This document shows, piece after piece, positions 17,651 to 27,342 of a stretch of DNA of 64,000 bases; the first letter of the stretch is position 1, and the number at the start of each line of letters is the position of its first letter. Location of the stretch: the NCBI GenBank assembly GCA_014237715.1, contig JAAZZG010000004.1, positions 124,001-188,000 on the forward strand, written 5' to 3'. The notes under the pieces are model-generated. The model worked only from the letters and a program-made list of their open reading frames with translations, did no database searches and was not told the DNA's origin. The DNA comes from Acidimicrobiales bacterium. Lineage in GTDB: Bacteria; Actinomycetota; Acidimicrobiia; Acidimicrobiales; MedAcidi-G1. A program made the position numbers and the translations under genes.

Positions 17651-18922
17651 ATGATGAACACCTCTGCCACCGGGCGCCCGCTCGAAGACCTCCACCTATC
17701 GCGGATCGACCCGCTCTGGTCCGGCCCGATGGAGGAGCGACTGGACGGCTTCTCGGCGTTGCGTCGCCACGACCCGATCCGGTTCTTCGCCGAGGAGGGC
17801 AACGAGTACCTGGCCGCCGGCCCGGGTTACTGGGCGGTCACCCGCCATGCCGACGTGGTGGAGGCCAGCCGCCGTCCCGACGCTTTCTGCTCGGGCGAGG
17901 GAACCAACATCCCCGACCTCCCGCCGGAGTTCCGGGAGTTCTTTGGATCGATGATCAACATGGACGACCCCCGGCACGCTCGATTACGAAAGATCGTCTC
18001 CGCTGGGTTCACCCCACGGATGATGCGGTCCCTGGAGGACAGGGTGGTGTCCACGGCCAGCGGGATCGTGGATCGAGTGGCCGGACTCGGCTCGTGTGAC
18101 TTCGTGACCGAGGTGGCGGCCCGGCTTCCGCTGGTGGTGATCTGCGACATGATGGGCATCGCTGCCGATCGCCATGACGAGGTGTTTGACCTTTCCAACA
18201 TCGTGCTCAGCCAGGGCGACCCCGAGTACATCCCGGAGGGCTCTAACCCGTTGGAGGCCTTCCTGGCCGCCGGGGCGGGGCTGTCGGCCATCATGCAGGA
18301 GACGGCCGCGGACCGACGGGGCGGCGACGGTGAGGATCTCACCTCACTGCTGGTAAACGCCGAGGTGGATGGCGAGCGACTCACCACCGAGGAACTGTCC
18401 GCCTTCTTCGTCCTGTTGTGCGTGGCCGGCAACGAGACGACCCGCAACGCCATCTCGTGGGGTCTCCACTACCTGACCACCAACCCGGATCAGCGGGACC
18501 GGTGGTTGGCTGACATCGACGGGGTCACGTCCACCGCGGTGGACGAGATCGTCCGGATGTCCAGCCCGGTGATCCACTTCCGCCGCACGGCGACTGCCGA
18601 TGGGGTTCGGCTCGGCGACCAGGAGTTCAAGGCCGGCGAGAAACTGGTGCTCTGGTATGCCTCGGCCAACCGGGACGAGACGGTGTTCGTCGATCCGGAC
18701 CGCTTTGACGTGACCCGGGACCCCAATCCGCACGTGGGCTTCGGTGGCCCGGGACCCCACTTCTGTCTGGGCGCCCATCTGGCCCGCCGTGAGGTCGGGG
18801 TGATGTTCCGGGAACTGCTGACCCGTCTGCCCGACATCCACGCCACCACCGAGCCCGACCGTCTGCGATCCAACTTCGTTAACGGCATCAAGCACCTCCC
18901 CTGCGCGTTCACTCCGGCGTAA
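17651..18922 (+). CDS. Cytochrome P450
   Basis: A soluble bacterial P450 of 423 residues from the ATG at 17651. The frame is open back to 17240, but that part is antisense to the SnoaL gene and not P450-like. The I-helix oxygen motif is LLCVAGNETTRNAIS, the K-helix ExxR is EIVR, and the haem-binding loop is GFGGPGPHFCLGAHLAR with the proximal Cys. MDDPRHARLRKIVSAGFTP is the usual C-helix segment. It resembles mycobacterial CYP125/142/124-type enzymes that hydroxylate sterol side chains or branched lipids, but the family assignment needs alignment. It needs a ferredoxin and a reductase encoded elsewhere. Confidence 0.92.
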   Translation: MMNTSATGRPLEDLHLSRIDPLWSGPMEERLDGFSALRRHDPIRFFAEEGNEYLAAGPGYWAVTRHADVVEASRRPDAFCSGEGTNIPDLPPEFREFFGSMINMDDPRHARLRKIVSAGFTPRMMRSLEDRVVSTASGIVDRVAGLGSCDFVTEVAARLPLVVICDMMGIAADRHDEVFDLSNIVLSQGDPEYIPEGSNPLEAFLAAGAGLSAIMQETAADRRGGDGEDLTSLLVNAEVDGERLTTEELSAFFVLLCVAGNETTRNAISWGLHYLTTNPDQRDRWLADIDGVTSTAVDEIVRMSSPVIHFRRTATADGVRLGDQEFKAGEKLVLWYASANRDETVFVDPDRFDVTRDPNPHVGFGGPGPHFCLGAHLARREVGVMFRELLTRLPDIHATTEPDRLRSNFVNGIKHLPCAFTPA

Positions 18923-18952
18923 CTGCCCGGCGCCCGTGCTCAGGGCGGGTAG

Positions 18953-19873
18953 TCAACCGCCGGTGGAGCCGGTGCGGGCTTCGAGGGTGGCGATCATGCC
19001 GTCGCGCCAGTCGATGGAGCACGGTCCGGTGAGGGAATGGCGCTTGGTGGGGTCCGCAGCGCTCCCCGGTTGTCCGCCCGGGAGGTCGTACCGGGCGATC
19101 TCAGGATCCACGCCGAGGTGGGCACCGAACGCCGCCGTCCAGTCCTCGGCGGTCACCATGTCGTCTCCGCACCAGTTAACAATCGTGGCCGGGGTCGATG
19201 CGGCATCGAGGAGGGCGGCCACCTGGCGAGCCATGTCCTCCTCGTGGATGGGGCTGTAGGCGTTCGGTCCGGGCTCGCGTAGCCACACGGTCTGGCCGGC
19301 GGCGACCCAGTCCCCGTGGTACGCGGGCAGGCCACCGTTCGGGCCATAGCTGGCGTTGATCCGGGCAATGGTGGTGGGAAGGTCGAGCACGCGGGCCATG
19401 GTCCGGGCCACAGCTTCCTGAGAGACCTTGGAGACACCGTAGGTCGGGCTGTGGGGAGCGGTCGGATCACCCAACGGGTCGGTCTCGGTGTAGCGGTGCA
19501 GCGGATCCTCGTTGGCCCGGTACACCGAGTTGGTCGAGGCGATGAGAGCAGCTTCGGCGTGCTGACAGTGGGCCATGAGCAGGCCGGTGGCCTCGGCGTT
19601 GGCCCGGATGGCCCGATCGTGGTCGTCGGCCTTTCCCTGCCAGGCCGCGAAGTGGACCAGATGGGTGAAGTCGTCGGGCAGCCCGCTGAGGTCCCCGGAC
19701 GCCAGATCAGCTACGTGGGTCCGCACCCCGATGGATTCGGCACGTTCCTGGCTTCCATCGGCCGAGAAGCGGGCCACGCCCCACACATCGTTGTCCTCCG
19801 CCAGGAAGCGGGCGACAGGATGCCCGATCTGGCCCGTCAGCCCGGTCACGAGGATCCTGCGGTCGCTCAGCAT
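18953..19873 (-). CDS. NAD-dependent epimerase/dehydratase (extended SDR)
   Basis: An extended-type SDR of 306 residues. RILVTGLTGQIGHPVARFLA is the TGxxGxxG cofactor motif, THLVHFAAW the second conserved segment, and SPTYGVSKVSQEAV contains the YxxxK pair. Relatives act on nucleotide sugars or reduce hydroxy and keto groups in secondary metabolism. Nothing here identifies the substrate. It follows the beta-propeller protein by 10 bases on the same strand, so they are probably cotranscribed. It converges with the P450. Confidence 0.83.
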   Translation of the reverse strand: MLSDRRILVTGLTGQIGHPVARFLAEDNDVWGVARFSADGSQERAESIGVRTHVADLASGDLSGLPDDFTHLVHFAAWQGKADDHDRAIRANAEATGLLMAHCQHAEAALIASTNSVYRANEDPLHRYTETDPLGDPTAPHSPTYGVSKVSQEAVARTMARVLDLPTTIARINASYGPNGGLPAYHGDWVAAGQTVWLREPGPNAYSPIHEEDMARQVAALLDAASTPATIVNWCGDDMVTAEDWTAAFGAHLGVDPEIARYDLPGGQPGSAADPTKRHSLTGPCSIDWRDGMIATLEARTGSTGG

Positions 19874-19883
19874 GTCAGGGAAC

Positions 19884-20852
19884 CTACGTCGCGTCGTCCA
19901 GTCGGGTCACGCCGAGCGAGAACTCTCCGGCCGCTGCGTAGAACAGCCATCGTCCGGCCGCATCGGGATCGTCGTCAACTGATACGTCGAGGACATAGGG
20001 GTCGCGGAGACCGTGCTGGGGTTGGAAGGACGGCCCCCGTGGCGTGGGCTCGACCGCCAGCCCGGCGCCCTCCCAGGCCTCCGTAGGCCTGAGGACCTCG
20101 ACGGGTGGGGTCGGTCTCCAGTTCGTCCAGTCGTCGAGGAGGTCGACGGTGGTCCGCAGGATCTGTTCTGGTGCGGAGCGGGCCCGGGTGAACCAGATCA
20201 ACAGTCGGTGCCCTTCGACCATCAGACCGGAATGACGGACCTCGTCGTCGTCGAACAACGACGGCCCAACCTCGAATCCGTCGAGGCCGTCGACCGAACG
20301 GCACAGGCCGGACGGCATGGATAGGCCGTACCAGTGTCCGCGCCACCGGAACGCACGGTGGTACGACGGCGAGATCGCCCGCTCGGCATCCGTGGGGTGG
20401 AAGCGAAGGCCGTCGGTTGAGGTGGCGACGAGCGTGTGCTGGTCCATGGTCGGGTAGCGACCCCATGACGGGAGGTGGCCGGCCACCGCCTCGGTCAAGT
20501 GCCCGTGGAAGTACATCCGCAGCGTCCGTTCTTCGTGGTCCACATGGACATCCGGTGAGGCGACGTGCCGTCGGGGGTCAGTCACATCCATGGCCGTCCT
20601 GACATCGTCGACGTGGAGGACGTCGGTCGACACGATCCGCCATGGACCGGTGGGGTGGTCTGCCGTGGCCAGGCGGATGGAGGCCCCCCAGTGGTGGGCG
20701 AAGTAGAGCAGGTAGCGGTCGAGCGGCTCGCCGGCCGAGTGGGGGAGCCAGTGTGGGGTGCGAATCACCGACGGCCCCTGAACGTTGAAGTTGCCGTGTT
20801 CGGTGGGCAGGTCGGGATGGTCCCGGGGGACGATCACATACCGTTCGTGCAT
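19884..20852 (-). CDS. Beta-propeller protein resembling GH43/GH32 glycoside hydrolases, function unknown
   Basis: I do not recognise a specific family. The 322 residues contain repeated strand-turn units with motifs such as YLLYFAHHWGASIRLA, MYFHGHL and SFQPQHGLRDPYVLDV, and the ending GRWLFYAAAGEFSLGVT. These look like the five-bladed propeller of GH43/GH32-type enzymes, where RDPYV often carries a catalytic or structural Asp. No signal peptide is visible, so it is probably cytosolic. It precedes the epimerase by 10 bases, which suggests work on a sugar or glycoside. Confidence in a real gene is high; confidence in enzyme class is low. Confidence 0.7.
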   Translation of the reverse strand: MHERYVIVPRDHPDLPTEHGNFNVQGPSVIRTPHWLPHSAGEPLDRYLLYFAHHWGASIRLATADHPTGPWRIVSTDVLHVDDVRTAMDVTDPRRHVASPDVHVDHEERTLRMYFHGHLTEAVAGHLPSWGRYPTMDQHTLVATSTDGLRFHPTDAERAISPSYHRAFRWRGHWYGLSMPSGLCRSVDGLDGFEVGPSLFDDDEVRHSGLMVEGHRLLIWFTRARSAPEQILRTTVDLLDDWTNWRPTPPVEVLRPTEAWEGAGLAVEPTPRGPSFQPQHGLRDPYVLDVSVDDDPDAAGRWLFYAAAGEFSLGVTRLDDAT

Positions 20853-20939
20853 CGATGGGGCTTCCGGAGCGGTGGATGGGGCAGGCTGTCAGTCGCCGGT
20901 TCTCTGTGTGCCGGGAACCGTAGGAGAGAGGTCGACAGG

Positions 20940-21716
20940 ATGTTGGATCGGGATGGGGTGGCGGCGCTGCACGACCTGACGGGTCGGGTGGCTGTAGTGA
21001 CGGGAGGAAGTCGGGGCATCGGGCTCGCCGTGGCCCACGCCTTCGCGGCCCAGGGTGCCCGGGTGGTGGTCTCTAGCCGGAAGGCTGAGGCTTGTGGCGA
21101 GGCGGTGGCCTCCATCCGTGCCGCCGGGGGCGAGGCGATCGCCGTGCCCGCCCATGTAGGGGACCTTCATGACCTGGAGCGACTGGTCGCTAGCACGGTG
21201 GACGCCTTCGGAGGGATCGACGTGCTGGTCAACAACGCAGCCAACCCGCTGGCCCAGCCCATCGGATCGATCACTGCGGACGCCTACGCCAAGTCGTTCG
21301 ACGTCAACGTCCGGGGGCCGCTGTTCTTGTTCCAGGCGTGCCTTCCCCACCTGTTGGAATCGGACCATGCCGCGGTGGTCAACGTGATCTCTGCGGCCGC
21401 CTTCTTGCACACTCCGGGGGGCTCGTTGTACGGGGCGGCCAAGGCTGCGCTGCTGCACTTCACGCGGTCGATGGCCGCCGAGTACGCCCTGTCGGGAATC
21501 AGGGTCAACGCGCTGGCCCCCGGGCCGACCGACACGACAATGGTCCGCAACACCGGCGAGGCGGGGGCGGCGTCCATGGCCCGCTCGACCCGGCTGGGCC
21601 GCCTAGCCGATGCCGACGAGATGGTGGGCGCCGTGCTCTACATGGCGTCCGACGCATCGAGCTTCATGACCGGGCAGTGCATGACCGTCGATGGCGGACT
21701 GGTGCCCGCCCGCTGA
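20940..21716 (+). CDS. Short-chain dehydrogenase/reductase, FabG-like
   Basis: A classical SDR of 258 residues from the ATG at 20940, behind GGAGAGAGG. The frame opens earlier at 20565 but that part is antisense to another gene. VAVVTGGSRGIGLAVA, VNNAANPL (NNAG variant), NVISAAAFLHTPGGSLYGAAKAAL with Ser and YxxxK, and SSFMTGQCMTVDGGLVPAR make a complete catalytic set. It is probably a 3-oxoacyl or hydroxyacyl reductase of lipid or steroid catabolism. A 14-base tandem repeat begins at its stop codon. The next gene carries its own operator, so this gene may be expressed separately. Confidence 0.87.
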   Translation: MLDRDGVAALHDLTGRVAVVTGGSRGIGLAVAHAFAAQGARVVVSSRKAEACGEAVASIRAAGGEAIAVPAHVGDLHDLERLVASTVDAFGGIDVLVNNAANPLAQPIGSITADAYAKSFDVNVRGPLFLFQACLPHLLESDHAAVVNVISAAAFLHTPGGSLYGAAKAALLHFTRSMAAEYALSGIRVNALAPGPTDTTMVRNTGEAGAASMARSTRLGRLADADEMVGAVLYMASDASSFMTGQCMTVDGGLVPAR

Positions 21717-21758
21717 GGTCGGCCCGCTGAGGTCGGCCCGCTGAGGTCGGCCCGCTGA
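21709..21758. repeat. 14-base tandem repeat, about 3.5 copies, starting at an SDR stop codon
   Basis: The unit CCCGCTGAGGTCGG is repeated head to tail three and a half times without a mismatch. The first TGA (21714-21716) is the stop of the SDR; further TGAs recur every 14 bases. Because 14 is not a multiple of three, each copy places a TGA in a different frame. The tract lies between the SDR stop and the operator at 21798. Confidence 0.85.
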
Positions 21759-21797
21759 ACACACCGCCGTCGACCCTCGGTAGGGTGGCGACCGAAT

Positions 21798-21812
21798 CTG
21801 ACGGACCGTCAG
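21798..21812. promoter_or_regulatory. Palindromic operator CTGACGGACCGTCAG, copy 2
   Basis: The perfect 15-base palindrome lies 33 bases before the ATG at 21846. It shares an extended AAT/G flank with the copy at 30134, so the two agree over 19 bases. Its position near the start suggests repression of the SDR-ipdF pair by a TetR-type dimer. Confidence 0.75.
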
Positions 21813-21845
21813 GAATGAGATGGTCCATGAGCCCTCGGAGTACCC

Positions 21846-22808
21846 ATGTCACTGGACGGCGTCGCCCACCTCGCAGGAAAGAACATCGCCGTCACCGGTG
21901 CCGGCAACGGGATCGGCCGGGCCATCGCCCTGGCCTGTGCCGCCGAGGGCGCAAACGTGGTGGTGGCCGACTACGGCGTCTCTATTGAGGGCAGCGACCC
22001 GTCCAGCGACGTCGCCGATGCCGTCGTGGCCGAGATCGTCTCGGCGGGTGGCACGGCCATCGCCGTGGCGGGCGACGTCTCCCAGATGGAGGTCGGCCAG
22101 CGGATCGTCGACACGGCGTTGGAGGCCTGGGGCAGCATCGACGGGGTGGTCTGCGTGGCCGGCATCGTGCGCGAGCGGATGCTGTTCAACATGAGCGAGG
22201 ACGAGTTCGACCACGTGGTCGGTGTCCATCTAAAGGGCCACTTCACGCTCTACAAGGCGGCCGCGGCGGTCATGCGGAAGCAGGAGACCGGCGGCAGCCT
22301 CGTCGGCTTCACGTCCGGAGCCTTCGTGGCATCGACGGCCCAGGCCAACTACTCGGCGGCCAAGGGCGGCATCGTCTCGCTGACTCGAAGTGCGGCCTTC
22401 GCCCTCCGGAAGTACGGCGTGAACGCGAACTGCATCGCCCCGGCGGCCATGACCCGCATGTCGGAAAACGTGCCGTTCGAGATCGAGGCTGGCAGCCCCG
22501 AAGCCATCGCCCCGCTGGCTGTCTGGCTCATGTCGGACGCAGCTCGTGACGTGACGGCCCAGATCTACACCTGCACCGGCAAGCGCATCGCCGTGTGGAA
22601 TCAACCCGCCGAGATCCGCCACATGTGGGCTGATGACGGCGCATCGTTCAGCGTCGACGAGATCGCCGAGAAGCTCCCCGCCACCATTGGCGACGAAGAG
22701 ATGCCGATGTTCGCCGATCTGGAGCGGCGCATGAAGGAGATGGCTCAGGCCAAGGAACGGGCCGAGAAACAGGCCCCGGAACAGGACGCTCCGGCCTCTC
22801 AGGCCTGA
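21846..22808 (+). CDS. Short-chain dehydrogenase with C-terminal extension, MFE-2/hydroxysteroid type
   Basis: A 320-residue SDR with the longer loop after the second strand seen in 17-beta-hydroxysteroid dehydrogenase 4 (MFE-2) and mycobacterial Rv3548c-like proteins. IAVTGAGNGIGRAIALA, VVVADYGVSIEG, VCVAGIVRERMLFNMSEDEF, HLKGHFTLYKAAA and YSAAKGGIVSLTRSAA with YxxxK are present. About 60 C-terminal residues rich in Glu, Lys and Ala form a charged tail beyond the fold. It should oxidise a 3-hydroxyacyl-CoA or hydroxysteroid. The operator palindrome precedes it, and an ipdF-like gene starts 31 bases after it. Confidence 0.88.
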   Translation: MSLDGVAHLAGKNIAVTGAGNGIGRAIALACAAEGANVVVADYGVSIEGSDPSSDVADAVVAEIVSAGGTAIAVAGDVSQMEVGQRIVDTALEAWGSIDGVVCVAGIVRERMLFNMSEDEFDHVVGVHLKGHFTLYKAAAAVMRKQETGGSLVGFTSGAFVASTAQANYSAAKGGIVSLTRSAAFALRKYGVNANCIAPAAMTRMSENVPFEIEAGSPEAIAPLAVWLMSDAARDVTAQIYTCTGKRIAVWNQPAEIRHMWADDGASFSVDEIAEKLPATIGDEEMPMFADLERRMKEMAQAKERAEKQAPEQDAPASQA

Positions 22809-22839
22809 TCGCGCCAGTCGCCGGATCTAGCCTCCTGCC

Positions 22840-23616
22840 ATGGATGCTCCTGAGTACGTACCTGGCCATGACCTGTTGGCCGATCGGATCGTCGTGGTCA
22901 CCGCGGCGGCCGGCGCCGGTATCGGCTTCGCCGTGGCGAAGAAGGCCGTGGAGGAGGGGGCGACCGTCGTCATCTCCGATGTCCACGAGCGGCGCCTGGA
23001 CGAGGCGGCCGACGTGTTGGCCGAACTGTCCGGCGACCGTCCGGTCACCAGCCTGTGTGACGTCCGTGACGAGAACCAGGTGCAGGGACTGTTGGACGCC
23101 GCCGTGGCCGCACACGGCCGCATTGACGTCATGGTCAACAACGCCGGCCTCGGCGGCGACACCCCGCTGGTCGAGATGCAGGATGACGAGTGGGAACGGG
23201 TCCTGGACATCACCCTCACCGGGGCGATGCGCTGCACCCGGGCCGCCATGCGGATCATGGGCGAACAGGGCCACGGGGTGATCGTCAACAACGCCTCGGT
23301 GCTGGGTTGGCGGGCCCAGGCAGGCCAGAGCCACTACGCGGCCGCCAAGGCCGGGGTGATGGCCCTCACCCGGTGCGCGGCCATCGAGGGCGTCGAGTCA
23401 GGCGTCCGGATCAACTGCGTGGCCCCCAGCTTCGCCACCCACCCGTTCCTGACCCGGACGAGTAGCGAGGAACTGCTCGCCGAGCTGGCCGCCAGCGAGG
23501 CCTACGGGCGGGGCGCCGAGCCGTGGGAGGTAGCCAACGTGGTCGTCTTCCTGGCCAGCGACTACTCGTCGTACATGACCGGCGAGGTCGTGTCGGTCTC
23601 CAGCCAGCGCGCCTGA
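22840..23616 (+). CDS. ipdF: IpdF-like steroid C/D-ring reductase (SDR)
   Basis: A 258-residue SDR that closely recalls mycobacterial IpdF (Rv3559c). It has the unusual cofactor motif VVVTAAAGAGIGFAVAKKAV, then VMVNNAGLGGDTPLVEMQDD, NNASVLGWRAQAGQSHYAAA with YxxxK, GVMALTRCAAIE, and the ending ASDYSSYMTGEVVSVSSQRA. IpdF reduces a 5-oxo-HIC-CoA intermediate when the last two steroid rings are broken down. The identification rests on remembered motif similarity; no search was run. It follows the operator-controlled SDR with a 31-base gap. The ipdABC genes lie 6.5 kb further on, under an identical operator. Confidence 0.78.
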   Translation: MDAPEYVPGHDLLADRIVVVTAAAGAGIGFAVAKKAVEEGATVVISDVHERRLDEAADVLAELSGDRPVTSLCDVRDENQVQGLLDAAVAAHGRIDVMVNNAGLGGDTPLVEMQDDEWERVLDITLTGAMRCTRAAMRIMGEQGHGVIVNNASVLGWRAQAGQSHYAAAKAGVMALTRCAAIEGVESGVRINCVAPSFATHPFLTRTSSEELLAELAASEAYGRGAEPWEVANVVVFLASDYSSYMTGEVVSVSSQRA

Positions 23617-23617
23617 T

Positions 23618-24607
23618 TCAGACCAGGCGCCAGTCAGCCTTCCAGTCTGAGCTGGCACCACCGTCGTCTTCCGGATCGGTTTCGGCGACTGCCCGACCGG
23701 CCCGGGACAGGGCGAGGAGGTGGGCGTAGACCACGGCGGCTGCCGCCTTGTGGAGCTTTTCATCCACGTCGGCGTAGAGCTCGGCGACGATCGACTCGAT
23801 CCCCCTGGGGCCGGCACCGAGGGCATCGACAATCTGGCCCTCACGCATCTCCCGATGGTCGATCAGCGCCGCGACGTAGCGGCTCGGGTCAGTGATGGCC
23901 GGTCCGTGGGTGGGTCGGTAGAGGGTCTCGGGGCGGTCCAGGAGCCGACGGAGGTTGGCTAGGTAGTCGTTCAGATCGCCGTCGGGCGCCGGGACGACGG
24001 TGGTTGACCAACCCATGACGTGATCGCCAGTGAACAGGGTCGCTTCCTCCCGGAGGGCGAAGCACAGGTGGTTCGAGATGTGGCCCGGGGTGTGAAGCGC
24101 CTCGAAAGTGAACCCTTCGCCGGTGATGACGTCGCCGTCGGAGGTGACCACGTCGGGCACGAAGTTCCGGTCGCCTGCGCCTTCTCCATCCTCGGACTCG
24201 GGTTCCTCGCCGGCCTCAATGGCCTTTCGGACCCGTTCGTCGTAAGCGCGGATGGCCTCCACCGGATGGGGGCCGAAGCCGTACGAGGTAGCCCCGGTGG
24301 CCTCCTGCACGGCGGCGGTGGCCGGGGAGTGGTCCGGGTGGGTGTGGGTAATGAGCAGGTGGGTGACCCGCTGGCCCTCGACGGCCTCTAGGAGGGCCGC
24401 CACATGGTCGTCGTCGGCCGGCCCCGGGTCGATGATGGCGACGTTCCCGTTCGGGTTCGCGCTCGGTGCGGGCCCAATGATGAACGTGCCCGATCCGTGG
24501 TAGGTGAACTTCGACGGATTGCGGGCCACCACCCGGCGCACGAGTGGCGAGAGCTGCTCCACCTCCCCGTAGGGAGGGGCGTCCTCGTACCGGAACTCGG
24601 GGGGCAT
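23618..24607 (-). CDS. Metallo-beta-lactamase-fold hydrolase, LACTB2-like
   Basis: A 329-residue MBL-fold metallohydrolase. The zinc motif is LITHTHPDHSPAT, followed by LHTPGHISNHLCF, LFTGDHVMGWSTTVV and a C-terminal HREMREGQIVDAL helix region. The last is the winged-helix-like tail of LACTB2/ST-type proteins, which hydrolyse thioesters or RNA. An acidic patch (EEPESEDGEGAGD) is inserted between two fold strands. It ends two bases beyond the convergent ipdF-like gene. The substrate is unknown. Confidence 0.85.
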   Translation of the reverse strand: MPPEFRYEDAPPYGEVEQLSPLVRRVVARNPSKFTYHGSGTFIIGPAPSANPNGNVAIIDPGPADDDHVAALLEAVEGQRVTHLLITHTHPDHSPATAAVQEATGATSYGFGPHPVEAIRAYDERVRKAIEAGEEPESEDGEGAGDRNFVPDVVTSDGDVITGEGFTFEALHTPGHISNHLCFALREEATLFTGDHVMGWSTTVVPAPDGDLNDYLANLRRLLDRPETLYRPTHGPAITDPSRYVAALIDHREMREGQIVDALGAGPRGIESIVAELYADVDEKLHKAAAAVVYAHLLALSRAGRAVAETDPEDDGGASSDWKADWRLV

Positions 24608-24715
24608 GGCGGCATCCTGCCCGATGGACGGCCCCGTCGCGAACTTCGGTCCCGGCCGGTGGCCTGGTTGACGTCCCGGAGACCGAGGTTCAGCGGGCGT
24701 GGTTCAGGAACCCGA

Positions 24716-26503
24716 TCAGGTGGCGCACTCGGACTCGCCGATCTCGGCCACGTATGGACCGGTCTCGTCGTAATCCACATAGAACTCGGGACCCTCGTCG
24801 GGGGTGGGGAACTGGTCCAGATCCTTGAGTCCGGCCGCCACCTCGGCAACGCCGCCCGAGCGGTTCATCCAATCGATGAACTTCTCGCCGGCCTGTCGCT
24901 CGTCGGTGAATCGTCGGACGACCCGGACCGTGGCCTCGGCGGCGTTCTTTGCTGGGAGGCGCAAGGCCTTCTGGCCGAAGTGGATCTGTTCCTGGCCGAC
25001 GTAGCCGCCGAGCAGCATCTGGTAGCCGGGAGCCGGCTGGCCGTGGGCCCGGCGCTCGGCGCCGAAGAAGCCGATGTCGGCCGTGTGGTGCTGGCCACAA
25101 CTGTTGGTGCAGCCCGAGATGTTCATTCGCACGCCGCCCACCTCGGCCAGCCCGGCCTCGTCAAGTGCCGTTCCGATGGCGCTGGCCAACCCACGGCTCT
25201 GGGTGACGGCCAGGTTGCAGGTGTCTGCGCCCGGGCAGGCCACGACGTCGCGGGACAACTCGGCCCCGGCCTTGGCCATGTCGGCAGCCACCAGTCGTTC
25301 GTACAGGGCGGGGAGCTGCCCCTCGGCGAGGTCCCTCAGCACGAGGTTCTGGCGGTTGGTGACCCGTACGTCGACGTCGAACTCGCGGATCATTGAGGCC
25401 ACGGAACGGAACTGGGCTGACGTGACATCACCCAGTTCGCACCATGCGTAGGCCGACACGGTGCCGTTGGCGGCGCCCCGGACCACGTTGGCCTCCATCC
25501 AGCGGTCGAAGTCGGACTTCATCCCGAGGGTCACCGGGGTGCCCTGACCCATGGCCGTCGGGGTGACGCCCGCGGCTACGCCTGCCGGGTCGTCGCCCCA
25601 CTCGGCGACTACCTCGGGGACGCCCCCCGGCCAGGTGGCCGAGGCGGGAAGGAGCTTGCGGATGGCCACCACGCGGCGACGCACCTCGTCGATCCCCAAC
25701 TGGTCGACGACCCACTTCAGACGGGCCCGGAGCTTGTTGTCGCGGTTGCCGGTCTGCTCGAAGACCCGGAGGACCGACTCAATGGTGGCCAGCAGGTCCT
25801 CGCGGGGGGTGAAGTCCTCGAGGACCAGGGCCGGAAACGGCGTGGTGCCGAGTCCGCCGGCGATGTATATCCGGAAGCCCCGCTCGACGCTGCCGTCCTC
25901 GAAGGTCCGGCTAGCGGCGATGACGCCCACGTCGTTGAACATGGCCTGACCGCAGTCGGTGTCACAGCCCGAGAAGTTGATCTTGAACTTGCGGGGGAGT
26001 CGCTGGCCCAGCGGGTTGCGGACAAAGTGCCGGTAGGCGGCTTCGGCCCACGGGGTCACGTCGAGGATCTCCAGGGGACAGGCGCCGGCCAGGTGGCAAC
26101 CCTGGACGTTGCGGACGGTGTCGCCGCAGGCCTCCCGGGTGGTCAGGCCGACCTCGGCCATCCGGCGCATGACCTCGGGGATCTCGGTGAGCTCAACGAA
26201 GTGGAACTGGATGTTCTGCCGGGTGGTGATGTGGCCCCAGCCGCGGCTGTGGTCGTCGACAACGTCGGCCAGCAGGTCGAGTTGGTCGGCGGTCATGGCG
26301 CCATACGGGACCTTGACTCGGACCATCTGGTTGGTACCGCCTTGGCGCTGGCCGTAGATGCCGTTGTTGAGGCGGAAGACGCGAAAGACGTCCTCCTCGA
26401 CGCGACCGGCCTGATAGCCGTCCAGCATTTCCTCGAACTTGGCGATGTCGGCCGCCATCTCGGGGTCGATCTGTCGGGTGGGGGTCTCTTCGGTGAGGCT
26501 CAT
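24716..26503 (-). CDS. Ferredoxin-dependent nitrite/sulfite reductase
   Basis: A 595-residue siroheme and 4Fe-4S enzyme that makes a six-electron reduction of nitrite or sulfite. The cluster/siroheme cysteines are in CPGADTCNLAVTQSRGLA and MNISGCTNSCGQHHTADIGF. The conserved substrate/siroheme region includes CHLAGACPLEI and GCDTDCGQAMFNDVGVI. Two ferredoxin-like repeats surround them, as in NirA/Sir. The genes for siroheme synthesis lie directly upstream, with a cysH remnant at the operon head, favouring sulfite over nitrite. Sequence reading alone does not settle which. The start ATG at 26503 follows SumT by 20 bases. Confidence 0.9.
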   Translation of the reverse strand: MSLTEETPTRQIDPEMAADIAKFEEMLDGYQAGRVEEDVFRVFRLNNGIYGQRQGGTNQMVRVKVPYGAMTADQLDLLADVVDDHSRGWGHITTRQNIQFHFVELTEIPEVMRRMAEVGLTTREACGDTVRNVQGCHLAGACPLEILDVTPWAEAAYRHFVRNPLGQRLPRKFKINFSGCDTDCGQAMFNDVGVIAASRTFEDGSVERGFRIYIAGGLGTTPFPALVLEDFTPREDLLATIESVLRVFEQTGNRDNKLRARLKWVVDQLGIDEVRRRVVAIRKLLPASATWPGGVPEVVAEWGDDPAGVAAGVTPTAMGQGTPVTLGMKSDFDRWMEANVVRGAANGTVSAYAWCELGDVTSAQFRSVASMIREFDVDVRVTNRQNLVLRDLAEGQLPALYERLVAADMAKAGAELSRDVVACPGADTCNLAVTQSRGLASAIGTALDEAGLAEVGGVRMNISGCTNSCGQHHTADIGFFGAERRAHGQPAPGYQMLLGGYVGQEQIHFGQKALRLPAKNAAEATVRVVRRFTDERQAGEKFIDWMNRSGGVAEVAAGLKDLDQFPTPDEGPEFYVDYDETGPYVAEIGESECAT

Positions 26504-26523
26504 CGGGGCTCTTATCTGGCGGG

Positions 26524-27338
<815 letters not shown>

Positions 27339-27342
<4 letters not shown>

